Origin: Notospermus geniculatus
Taxonomy: Eukaryota > Nemertea > Pilidiophora > Heteronemertea > Lineidae
Assembly (NCBI GenBank): GCA_002633025.1
Contig: NMRB01001130.1
Span: forward strand, 100,874-164,873
Direction: 5' to 3'
DNA: 64,000 bases
In this document: piece after piece, positions 54,352 through 63,740 of the stretch
Numbering within the stretch: position 1 is the stretch's first letter
Layout: every line of letters starts with the position of its first letter
Made by a program: the position numbers and the translations under genes
Notes under the pieces: model-generated
Told to the model about the DNA's origin: nothing
What the model saw: the letters and a program-made list of their open reading frames with translations, nothing else
Database searches by the model: none

Positions 54352-55542
54352 GTTGGCCTAGTAGGCTACTGTCATGCCCAGTGTCGTGACACAAAATGAA
54401 CAGATATAGGCCTGGGTCTGCAGAACAGTGTTGGCGCCCAATCAGTGAATGCATTCCGAGTCACCTTAAGATGACAGGCCTTACACGTAGATTGTATCGT
54501 AGGCCTATATAGCGTCACGCACAACACATTGCTGAACTACCTCAACGTATGGATATTTCAACCCAAGTTGAGTTCAGCCTATCCTACATGCCGCGCACAG
54601 AATGTATATCTTTTTCAGCCACGTCGCGAAACACAATACACCCCTGGATTCAACCTGAGTTGAATTCAGCCTATCCTACATGCCTCGCACAGAATGTAGG
54701 CCTATATATCATTCTTTTCGATACGCTGTGTACACTATCTCATTGAACTCAAGTTGTGTCGCATTCAGGTATCCTGTACCGATCGGAATGATACTAGGCC
54801 TACATGTAGGCCTATGCAATGTCACTCAAAAAGCAAATGGAAGTTCGCTTTTTGTGAGTATTAAGAACGGACCATATTATAAAGATGTTAATCAGATCGT
54901 GAGTGACACCATTTGCTGCCTTCATTATCGTATATGCTAATTAGCGGCGGGCGAAGCCAGACCACGCCGTCTCAAACACGTGTGTGGTGTAACGTTTTCT
55001 CCTGTTCCCCACAACTCAGTGTTTTAAAATGCAGAAGATGAATCGCCATACTAACTCCAACATTCTATCACGAAATAATAAAGGAAATTACTTGAAATGC
55101 TTTCTTTATCTCCCACTAATCATACCATTTTGCATGGCTTTCTTGTTAAACTCCATGCGTGTTTTGTTTGTTTTCTCGTCAAATGAGCCATGGTGAGTAT
55201 TCGCCGCTAATGATGGCCGGCTCATCCTCAACCTGAGATCGGATATCGGAGGACAGATCAGATGTTGAACAGTTGAGAACGACGAGGAAGATACGTACGT
55301 ACGAATAATTCTTTTGATGACAGGGTTGGGCATGATCTCTGTCCACTTCTGAAGAACGTCCGTCCTGCACCCGTACTGTCGAGAGCCAGCCGTCATTAGC
55401 GGCTTGACTTACCTTGGCTCTTTTGGTAGTGATTCAATATAAAAGAACTGAATAACACACGCGATTTATCAACCATAAGCCATGCAAAATCTGTGAGCGT
55501 GCATGGTTAGTAGGAATTCATTGTAGTCTTCATATACATATA
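54352..55542. other. Unassigned, with a short tandem duplication
   Basis: GTTGA(G/A)TTCAGCCTATCCTA + CATGCC(G/T)CGCACAGAATGTA occurs at 54567-54607 and 54658-54698. The minus-strand frame 55106-55396 and a donor-like GCCAAG|GTAAGT at about 55411 hint at exons, but no domain is recognisable. Confidence 0.35.
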
Positions 55543-55552
55543 TTTATTTATT
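55543..55552 (-). terminator. Poly(A) signal candidates
   Basis: The reverse strand reads AATAAATAAA, about 40 bases after the stop codon of the exon at 55593-55703. Confidence 0.45.
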
Positions 55553-55592
55553 CGTATTAAAAAGAACAGTTTAGCCAAGTTAGTGGGTGTAT

Positions 55593-55703
55593 CTATTTCG
55601 ACGCCCTGAAACTTTGGGGCTCTTGAAACTGCTTGTATTTATGAATGAAACTGATTCCGACGTCGACGATGATGGCACCCGCCGCCGCCTCCTCAGTCGC
55701 AAT
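55593..55703 (-). CDS. Probable terminal coding exon of an unknown gene
   Basis: On the minus strand the acceptor CTTTTTTCAG ends at 55704; 36 codons are open to TAG at 55593-55595, read in phase 0. The peptide starts IATEEAAAGAIIVDVG and ends with a basic, polar tail (PQSFRASK). An AATAAA-type signal follows at 55543-55552. The codon content is GC-rich, unlike the AT-rich flanks, which supports coding. Upstream exons were not found; I do not recognise the family. Confidence 0.45.
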   Translation of the reverse strand: MATEEAAAGAIIVDVGISFIHKYKQFQEPQSFRASK

Positions 55704-56602
55704 CTGAAAAAAGATTAGAAGATAAACATATCAAATATTTGTAAAGCAGTGTATAAGAATATTCAACAACAGCCTACATGTATCATTTGACAGTCAGAAA
55801 GTGATTTTGAGCAGGAAACGTGCACTGTTGGTCAGCATATTACAAATCACCGTGAAATGCTATGATGACTGGCCGTAGTTGGCAGCGGGCCAAACCACGC
55901 ATATCGGGACTGAATTGAAAAATAAAGCCAGCATCCCAAAAGGGATATTGTGTTGGTCACTGACACATAACCTACCATCATATGCCGAAGGCTGGTGGAT
56001 ATTTTGAGGAGTATGATATGAAAAAGTATCGATATCCGCCATAAAATGTAGCATCATGCGGCCTGTATTCGCCTTCGGAGTTCGTCAGTGCGGTCGCTGT
56101 CTAGCTGATCACTAAAATGCACTTCGGCGTGGTGCTATGTCCGAAGCATCCGAAACAGCAGGCGAGAAATCTGCCGTTCGCGGGTTATTCGCGCCCATCT
56201 GCGAGCAAGACGCGAACGTTTTTTGCGTTTGTCTTGCTTGGATGAAAACCAAACACGGATACGGAAGACAGAAGTCAGGATTTTTGACTTTGCCGCAGTG
56301 AGAAGACGTCCACGACGGCATTCACGACGGCAATATCTCCTTGACTTTTAGGCGGCAAAACGGTGCCGTGGTTTTAGCAAGCATTCCACGGCATAAACGA
56401 TGCTGTCGGCGGCAAATGCCGCCGATTGCCGTCGTGTAATTCAAGCCCTGATAATACGCGGTTCATTCCACGTATCCCCATCTGTAGCCGATCACACTAA
56501 CCTCAAATCCAGTAGTGTACTGGGTGCAGTGTAAGGATTGAATGCCCTTTGTGTGGTCAGTGACGATGTGGAGTTGTCTTGAAGGCTAATTAAGCAAGGC
56601 CA
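55704..56602. other. No gene confirmed
   Basis: A block with ACGACGGCA/TGCCGTCGT repeats ends in AATTCAAGCCCTG near 56450, a probable hAT-MITE terminus. Upstream exons of the minus-strand gene could be here but none is evident. Confidence 0.4.
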
Positions 56603-57606
56603 TTGCACTGCAAGTTGTATGATACCATATCCATGAGTCAACGTGATATTAGATCGTATTTAGATTTTGGCAAATCCAAAGTCAGACACTCTAGTAGTAC
56701 CAGTGGCAGTGACACAAGTCCAGATAAAGTTGTTCCTCCTCAAGGGAAAGCTCGTCGTCGAATTTCTCGTTCTCAGTGTGAACCTGATAGTGATATTTTT
56801 GAAGAATCTCTTCTTAGTGACGTTGATGAAACCGATCTGAATACACTTGATATGGGCGATCAGGATAAAACTGTGCAGTTAATTCAAGCCGCTCTTGCAC
56901 CAGTGCTTGCACGGCTTGATGACCAGACGAGTAAGCTGACTAGGATTATTGATTCCTTAGCGAAGAAGGATAACGAAATAAAATCTCTGAAGGACCAAGT
57001 GGATGATCTTGAAAGTAAAAACAATGAGATGTTGGCCAAGGTGAAAACACTCGAGGAGGATTTAATGAGGAAAACTGATGACCTCGAACAGTATGTGAGA
57101 AGAAACGGTCTACGTTTCAAAGGGGTTCCAGTGGGGTTCCAGTGAAAGATATCCCTACTGTTCCGAAATATCCTGGTAGTGCTCAAACCAAATTTGACAC
57201 GGACACCTACATTCGAAAATTCTGTAAGGAAAAGTTGTCTGTTGAAATTGAAAAGGACCACATCTCCCGGTCCCATCTTGTCGGTGAGATAAAAGATGAC
57301 AAATGTAATATCCTAGTCAAGTTTGCTGGATATAATATCCGCAGTGCTGTTTATCAGAATAGATCTGTTTTGAAGGATAAAACAGATACTATATTCATAA
57401 ATGAGGACCTGACTAAGGTTAAGTCAAAATGTCTGAGTATCCTCCTCCTTCTTAGGAAGAAGGGAAAGATTCATTCTGCATGGACATATGATGGGCGTGT
57501 CTGCTTTCGTGAGACTGAACGTGGAAAGGTAATTCAGGTCTTCCTTGTTAGTGACATTCTCACTAAGTTCCCGCACTTTGACTTTCCGAGATGGGTTCAT
57601 GACTAA
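56603..57606 (+). pseudogene. Non-LTR retrotransposon ORF1 (frameshifted)
   Basis: The first frame (56603-57145; the second Met, MSQRDIRSYLDF at 56633, is the likelier start) has a Ser-rich basic region and a coiled coil (residues about 95-165, heptads such as IKSLKDQVDDLESKNNEMLA), then LEQYVRRNGLRFKGVP, the start of the RRM-like RNA-binding domain of LINE ORF1 proteins. The second frame (57142-57606) continues that domain (ILVKFAGYN, GKIHSAWTYDGRVCFR). The frames are separated by an 11-bp tandem duplication, GGGGTTCCAGT repeated at 57121-57142. ORF1 proteins package the element RNA as trimers. The copy is inactive unless the duplication is an assembly error. Confidence 0.8.
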
Positions 57607-58577
57607 CTGTTTTTCGATAAACATATACATTGTGGAAACTCTTTGAGTTGGACTTCCATGTACTTAAGTGGAGTGTGAATAGTGACTGTGCTGGAATTAT
57701 TGCATATCTCCCTTGACAAAGTACAGAATATTATGTGTTCTTTAGCTTCAATATAAAACTTCATGCGTGACTTCCATAGGTGTGACTGTGACCTGACAAG
57801 GGTCTCTCCTGGGAGCTGATCTGATTGTAAACTTTGAGCAGCAGGCATTATGTTTTTACATGTTGTAAATACATGTACTGTGTTTTTCTACAACCTACCT
57901 TTTGATTACGAGTACAGTGGTACTTTATTTGATTTATGTTACCAGTGAAACTGACACTTGTTGTTATGTTGTAGGTTTGATGTTTCCAAGTGTTGTGATT
58001 TTTCTTGAATTTTTTTCCCCTAATGTAGAGTGGGACTAGGTTTGACAATCTTTAGTGTAATTGATTTGGTTGTATAGTGGCAGACTTGACAGGGGTGTTT
58101 TCAAGTATTGTGTCTTTTTGAAACTCTGGAATTTTGATGCTGCCAGTGAAAAGCCGGTGACAGGCTGGCGCGGCGCGGTGCGGGGCTGGGCGTTTTCTCT
58201 TGTGTTTTCGGGCACCACTGAGCACCATGTGCAGTGGAGCGCGGAAGCGCGGGGGGGGACGCGTCGCTCCGCGTCGTGTACGCGCTGGTCTGCCGCCGCC
58301 TCAACTCACCTATGCTGCGAAGCTGCTGTTCCGATGCCTCTTGTTATATGTCTACGTGTATTATGGAACTTGATTTGACTACATGTGTGCTGGTAGTGTG
58401 ACTGACATTTGTCGCCAAGTCAAATATTTTCGGAGTGAATTTAAGCTGTCAGGTGACAGACTCCATGTTTTTAGATACCGTGTTCTTCTAAGATCCCTTG
58501 CCAACACTTTTACAGTGTGATCACAGTTATGTCTTGTCATACATATTGATTAAGATCTTCAAATGATTCTTAATGAA
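57607..58577. other. Spacer between ORF1 and the next frames
   Basis: No recognised frame. A sharply GC-rich patch lies at 58160-58320 (CGCGGAAGCGCGGGGGGGGA). It could belong to the retrotransposon or be an insertion. Confidence 0.4.
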
Positions 58578-58688
58578 TCTGGGGCCGTGTGCGTGGGGCA
58601 TCTTGGGTGTAGAATTTCCCTTATCTTTTGTTTGGAACAATGGTTTAGGGGAGGTTTTGCACTTTGGATGTTTTATGCATACGGGCCC
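58578..58688. mobile_element. Decayed copy of the 43501-43609 foldback MITE
   Basis: GGGGCCGTGTGCGTGGGGCA, TTTCCCTTATCTTTTGTTTG and ATGTTTTATGCATACGGGCC keep the order of the intact copy, but the left arm has lost pairing. Confidence 0.8.
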
Positions 58689-58910
58689 TGCTCTATAACT
58701 AAAGCACTTGCTAGTGCCCAGTTTGAAACAACTTATATGGAGGGTTTGCACCGGTGGCCATGTTGGGGGTATGAACAAAGGAATTTGTCGCCAGTCATGG
58801 TCTACGGAGATTAACTTCGATCGTTTTGGAAGTAGCTGTTCCTTTGTTGTTGTGACCCCGGCATGGCCGCTGTGACGTCACGTGCGGGCACTCCATACCA
58901 TTCTTTACAC

Positions 58911-58947
58911 CTTGGAGGCATTATACTTTTGGTATAATTCCTCCAAG
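58911..58947. repeat. Hairpin
   Basis: CTTGGAGGCATTATAC and GTATAATTCCTCCAAG flank TTTTG. Confidence 0.8.
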
Positions 58948-59297
58948 TTTACACTTTCCAAGTTTACACCTTCCTATAGATGGTAGGTTGATAAATCAGT
59001 GTCCATCTGGATCCTCTTGAACTCAAGAGATGGTATTAAATTATTGCTCATATCCTGTCTTCATCTTACTCTTTGTATTATTACTTGCTTTGCACCCCCG
59101 TGTTGATACACATGTTCTACATGTACTTGGTATGAGTTACCTGATTTTATACTCACAGATCACATTATACACAAATCTTCATTTCTGGTGGTTGTTTTGT
59201 CGACATTTATTATATGTATGTAATATTGGGGCTAGACTATCTCATTCCTGTGGCATACCCTGTACAAGATTTCACATGTACTCTATGTCTTTAGATC

Positions 59298-60272
59298 ATG
59301 GGTAATTCCCTAATACAGTACAGGGCTGCCATTGGGCTATTTAATTGCTACAGCCGCGCTTCCAACATGACACAGTGCGTTTCTAATTCTGGTCTGTTCA
59401 TTTTCTTGTGCAAATTGTTATTATTAGCTGTTGGAGACTTGTTTTGTCTTCTTTCGGAGATGAGGGTAATAACTTTTAGAATGGTTCTGTCATTAGCAAT
59501 GCATGTATCTTTAGTACTGTTCCTTCTTTCGCACAAGTCAATATTATTATGTGGAGATGTTGAAAGTAACCCTGGACCTGATGACCATCTCTGTATTTTT
59601 CATCTAAATATAAGAAGTTTACGCAACAAGGTCGACACAGTTTCAGATTACTTGGATGAGTACCACATTGTCTGTTTTTCTGAAACGCATTTAGACAGAA
59701 GTGTTACCAACAATTGTACATGTATAAAACTGGATGGTTTCTCTGATCCACATCGTTTAGATAGAAATGAATATGGCGGTGGTGTTTGTATTTATGTTAG
59801 GCAAAATTTGATTTCCACTCGATATTTTAGGCTTGAAAACCAAGCCGTGGAAATGATTTGGGTGCGAATATCGTATCAAACATATGATTTCTTTGTCTGT
59901 TGTGTATATCGGCGTGAAGCTACTGATCACGACCACTTCTGGGCGCTACTTAGTCACTCCATTCAAAATGCGCTAGACTAGTACAATATTCCTGTTATAA
60001 TTGTGGGTGATCTGAATGATGATTTGCTTAATCGTCAGCGTTCTTTCCAATTGAGAAATCTTATAAATACTTGCCATCTACACTGTGTTATTGATGAACC
60101 TACCAGAGTTACTGCGACCACAGCTACCCTTCTCGATCCTATTCTTGTAAACGATTTAGAAATTGTTCAGAAATCACTAGTTATACCAGTGCCTAATACT
60201 CTAAGTGATCATTATGCTGTTAGTGTATTTCTGAGACACATTAAAGTTGTAAATGCTACCTTCAAAAGATGT
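59298..60272 (+). pseudogene. Non-LTR retrotransposon ORF2 N-terminus: hydrophobic leader, 2A, endonuclease
   Basis: The frame starts at 59298. Residues 1-85 are strongly hydrophobic (LFIFLCKLLLLAVGDLF; MVLSLAMHVSLVLFLL). A 2A motif follows at residues 86-94 (GDVESNPGP), then the APE-type endonuclease (IFHLNIRSLRNK, CFSETHLD, the YGGGVCIYVR strand, VIIVGDLNDD, LSDHYAV). These carry the catalytic Asn, Glu, Asp and His positions of the family. An in-frame TAG at 59979-59981 interrupts the domain, and the sequence ends at the gap 60273, so the reverse transcriptase is absent. CR1-clade elements with such 2A sequences are known in sea urchin and amphioxus. It may belong to the same element as ORF1 at 56603, though the spacer of 1.7 kb is long. 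Confidence 0.82.
59553..59579 (+). other. 2A ribosome-skipping motif
   Basis: The codons give GDVESNPGP, matching the D-x-E-x-N-P-G-P consensus exactly, preceded by a Leu-rich stretch (SHKSILLC). In this motif the last Gly-Pro bond is not formed, so the upstream leader and downstream endonuclease would be separate products. Confidence 0.9.
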
Positions 60273-60283
60273 NTAAACCTTGT

Positions 60284-60746
60284 CATTGCATGGTTGAATG
60301 GCAAGGTTGATGTAATTCGACCGTTGTGGTGTTTTTCATGTGTGTCTGAACGGAGGGTATTCATGTCTACCATGTATACCATGTATACTGAGCATTGTGT
60401 GATGTTGAATCCCCTTTACACCACGAAATTTGCGCGGTATTCGGTCTGCACGGACTGGGCATGGTTCGGTGCAAACGATGCCGTTCTGTGGTGTTGCTCA
60501 AATTCCCGCCAATGAACACCCCTCTGAAACCGATGTCCCAAATTCAGCCCTTCAAGAAAACAAAAAGTCCATGAAAAAACAAAGCTTTATCGTCAAGTTT
60601 TCCCCGAGAACTCGGTTAATGAAATGTACAGTGCAGTGCTTTCTGATTCGACGGGCGCTACACCTTCAAATGCACAAATCTGACCGAGCTTTTTATATTT
60701 CCAATTAGTCCATGTACATTCCTGTATAATCTATTTGGCACTCAGG
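60284..60746 (+). repeat. About 465-bp dispersed repeat (inverted copy at 43022-43500)
   Basis: Begins GTCATTGCATGGTTGAATGG and ends ATAATCTATTTGGCACTCA. It starts right after the gap at 60273, as the other copy lies just beyond the gap at 42914. Confidence 0.85.
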
Positions 60747-61102
60747 GGCCATGTTCATAAAACGCTTCTAAGCCTCGTTGACAACTAAACTGGCCTGTAG
60801 TTGGCTATATGCATAAAACATCATCCCCTACAGAACCTGGTAACCTTTCCAGCTACCCTGACCCCCCTGGGCTCCCGGTCTATTAGTGTCCCCAAAGTAA
60901 ACGCTCGGGCGCTCAGCCCATTGAAACTGACACCTTGTGGTTTTTGTGGTTTGGCCGTCTCCCCACATTCTAGTTCACAACTATTTTTTTCTAGTTGGCA
61001 ACTAGTTAGATGTCAACTAACAAGAAGGCAACTAGTGAGTTAGAAGCCAACTATCCCCTAGATATACCAACTAGCAGCCTTTTATGAATATGGCCCACTC
61101 AG
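60747..61102. mobile_element. GGGGCCATGTTCATAAAAC MITE
   Basis: Left end GGGGCCATGTTCATAAAACG and right end GCCTTTTATGAATATGGCCC are inverted. Inner arms AACTAAACTGGCC / AGTTGGCAACTAGTTAG motifs repeat. It follows the dispersed repeat immediately. Confidence 0.75.
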
Positions 61103-61115
61103 AATTTCATATTCG

Positions 61116-61163
61116 TTAGACTTTCCCTATGCTCGAAGCACTGAGAAAAGTCAACTTCAGCGT
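61116..61163. repeat. Block shared with 39040-39112
   Basis: CGTTAGACTTTCCCTATGCT + CGAAGCACTGAGAAAAGTCA + ACTTCAGC. The last part matches 39040-39060 in reverse, the first part 39074-39097 directly. Confidence 0.75.
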
Positions 61164-61280
61164 CATATTTTTGTTCAGTGTCGTGCATTCCTTTACGTCC
61201 GCATTGACATTACGTCAGTCGTCAAGCAAACAATAGACCACTAGTCATCATGGGCCAATGAAACCCTCAATGCTGCCAAC

Positions 61281-61512
61281 TGTCTCGATAGCTCATTCGG
61301 CTAGGCGTTTGCATATCAAACCGCGGGTCCCGTTGTAACATAGGTGAGTGTTTCTGTAGCTCAGTGTTCCCCAACAATAGACGCGGCCTAGAATGGTTAT
61401 TGTTGGGTTAGTTGCCGCTTAATCCGTTAGGAGGGAAACAATAAGAAAAACACAGAAATACGGGGAACACTGATCGACGTTACACCGGGTTCGAATCTCG
61501 TTGGGATTTTTT
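61281..61512 (+). repeat. tRNA-like sequence split by a MITE
   Basis: The A-box-like TAGCTCATTCGGCTAGGCG (61289-61307) is followed by TTTGCATATCAAACCGCGGG. The B-box-like GGGTTCGAATCTCG then appears only after 157 bp of inserted sequence. Without the insertion the spacing would be that of a tRNA-like gene or SINE head. Confidence 0.6.
61329..61485. mobile_element. MITE inserted in a tRNA B box, CGGGT duplicated
   Basis: CGGGT occurs at 61324-61328 and 61486-61490. The ends CCCGTTGTAAC and GTTACAC(CGGG) pair imperfectly; a stronger inner pair CAGTGTTCCCC / GGGGAACACTG lies at about 61360 and 61471. The insertion separates the two halves of the B-box region. Confidence 0.7.
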
Positions 61513-61857
61513 TCACTGTTTTTTCGTCTCGTGTTTTTCTTTTTGCCTTTTGATTTCACTGAAAATACTCTAAATCCAATGAACAAAATTTCTCGAGGTG
61601 ACATTTCGCTCTACCACCCTCCACTCTGGGCAACATTTTTATATTGCGCTTATGCTGCAGTCCTATCCTGTGGATAGGAGTGTTAATCACTGGTTGTTGT
61701 GTATCCGCCATCATGTGTGTTAATATGCCAATACACAGCTGCTGAAGCGTGGGGGAATGAGGCTGAGTGCCACCCCTGAAGTCATCTTGTGAACCCTGTC
61801 GCCGCAAGGCTTGTTTGACTTGCTAACTTCATTGTTTCATGTCATGTTCACTTCCAG

Positions 61858-62069
61858 AGCCAGTTTCTCAGCGTTCTCTGCAATTCATAGCCAGCAGGCC
61901 GCGCTGGCACATGAAGGAAAAGTTCAGCTTCATCATGTCACCGATGTGGAATGAGACGAGGAAAATTCTTGACGATTTTTTTCGACCATTCAATGAAGCG
62001 CTGGCCACCATTCTCAATGATCAGTCATTCCGTTGGAAGAAACAGACGTCAGGGTCAGCCACTACGTGA
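61858..62069 (+). CDS. Carbohydrate sulfotransferase, terminal exon (CHST15/HS sulfotransferase-like)
   Basis: The acceptor TTCACTTCCAG ends at 61857. With one carried-in base the frame is open for 70 codons to TGA at 62067-62069. The C-terminal part reads ETRKILDDFFRPFNEALATI followed by LNDQSFRWKK, matching the L-x-x-F-[YF]-R-P-[FY]-N-x-x-L ... F-x-W ending of the heparan-sulfate and GalNAc4S-6-sulfotransferase group, Golgi enzymes that transfer sulfate from PAPS to glycosaminoglycans. The PAPS-binding motifs lie in earlier exons, which I could not find upstream within the transposon-rich 60-61.8 kb. Resemblance to CHST15-like proteins is from memory of the family's ending. Confidence 0.6.
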
Positions 62070-62139
62070 TGCCTTCTTTACTCGTGTGCAGCATCCTCCC
62101 ACAGCAGGTGTTTTTACCTCGCTCTTCCTCAAAGCCCCG

Positions 62140-62280
62140 CTGAAATACCAAAATCAGCGGTCCTCTTCATCCACTCACACTAACCCCTGCTGAAATACCA
62201 AAAGCATTGGTCCTCTTCATCCACTCACACTAACCCCTGCTGAAATACCAAAATCAGCGGTCCTCTTCATCTGTCCACGA
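62140..62280 (+). repeat. Minisatellite (about 54-bp unit), block 1
   Basis: About three units of CACTCACACTAACCCCTGCT + GAAATACCAAAA(T/G)CA. Block 2 is at 62765-62855. Confidence 0.9.
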
Positions 62281-62764
62281 TTACAACTGGAGGGACAATT
62301 TAGCCATGAAGGGCAACAGCACGGCTAAGTTTAGTTGGGCCTGTCACGTAGGCCTTGGGCGGACTGCTGGCTGGCTGCTCCGTACAGCCGCACTCTGCTC
62401 GTACCGGGGTATCGACGGACAAAACACTGGCAGGGAAACGACCTGACGAAAACACGAGTGTATGGCATATGCGATGATTATTTATTTCCCAACCAATTTT
62501 ATAGGATAGGGTAGGAGGAAAGTTACAACTATTTCATAACGTAACGTACATGAAACCGGCAAGTTTCTACAAAAATCAACAAATTCCAATAAACAACTTT
62601 ACAACTGACCACGTTAACAAACGCGAACCGACACGACGAGTTTGACAAAGGACATGACGCGTCAGCTGACGCTGCTCTGATAATTTATCGTAATTGACCA
62701 CCATAGTCACAAAGGGTTAGGCCCAAGTGCAAAAGGGTTCATAACGTACACAATATGCACTCGG
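62281..62764. other. Insertion-like segment splitting the minisatellite
   Basis: The unit array stops at 62275 and resumes at 62765. The intervening 480 bp has no clear terminal repeats or frames. Confidence 0.5.
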
Positions 62765-62855
62765 CAACATCATCCACTCACACTAACCTCTGCTGAAATA
62801 CCAAAATCATTGGTCTTCGTCCTCTACTCACACTAACCCCTGCTGAAATACCGCA
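62765..62855 (+). repeat. Minisatellite, block 2
   Basis: Two further units of the CACACTAACC(C/T)CTGCTGAAATACC repeat. Confidence 0.88.
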
Positions 62856-63439
62856 GTCAGTGAATCAAGTATGGCTATGGTACTCTCTTGCTGCCCTACC
62901 GCACTTGCTGCCCCTGGGTGCTGGCGATTGATGCCTTATGCGAGGTTCCGTGGGTTCGAGTCCGGTAGGAAGCTATGTATTTCATCTTAGAAACCTGAAT
63001 CATAGCTTTAGCTATGCTGGTCGAGTCCCGGTACCTTAGGAACCTGTCACTATTTCATGTCATGATAGTTACATTGTTATAACTGGGACTATTACGAATT
63101 TCGTGGTTTTGTCTCAGAAGTTTTGTATATAATTTTATCACAGTCCTGGTTCTTTGTATGAGGCCACATATCATGAGAAGGCCTTCGTACATGTAGTTCA
63201 CAAAAACTTCATAGAAATAGAAAGACCGAACTGTCCCATGTGGCAGTGTTATACCTGGTGAAGTACTTCTGTAATCATTGCTTTTAAATAAATAATCGAA
63301 GAAAATCACCAAAGACAAGTCTGAGATCAAAAATATCTTATTTGTTATACATATATATTTTTGGTAAAATCATGAACATATATATATATATAATAACCGA
63401 AGTCGTCCACCAGAAATGTAGCAAATTTTCGACCCCAAC
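62856..63439. other. No gene recognised; one tRNA-like fragment
   Basis: GTGGGTTCGAGTCCGGTAGG at 62950 is B-box-like, and GGTCGAGTCCCGGTACC follows at 63019. A foldback family fragment, TTTTCGACCCCAACCGGGGT, lies at 63426-63446. Confidence 0.5.
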
Positions 63440-63740
63440 CGGGGTCTTCTTCAGGTAGACTGGTACCCGGTCCCTACATAGCTCAGACGGAGAAAGGGAC
63501 CGGTATTGGGCGGCCATACTTGGCAGAAAGCTGCCATAATATGACGTCACAGAGGATGCCCCTCAGTAGCCTACTGAGAAATAGCTTACTTACCTCACAT
63601 CCCAAAATAGCTAACCATGACTGCGACGTTACAAATTCAAAGAGCTAGCCAATCAACTACATCGTTACATCAGGCAATACCGGTCCCTTATCATTGAGCT
63701 ATGTTGGGACCGGGAACCAGTCTATTCTTCAGGCTGGTGC
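63440..63740. mobile_element. Foldback MITE with CTTCAGGTAGACTGGTACCCGG arms
   Basis: The left arm TAGACTGGTACCCGGTCCCT + ACATAGCTCA and the inner GGGACCGGTATTG pair with CAATACCGGTCCC, TGAGCTATGT and GGGACCGGGAACCAGTCTA at 63674-63722. Confidence 0.75.

Noticed and set aside
55106-55396. 96-codon minus-strand frame as a gene
   Set aside because: No domain is recognised, two overlapping frames are equally long, and splice sites do not give a consistent exon. Left as unassigned.
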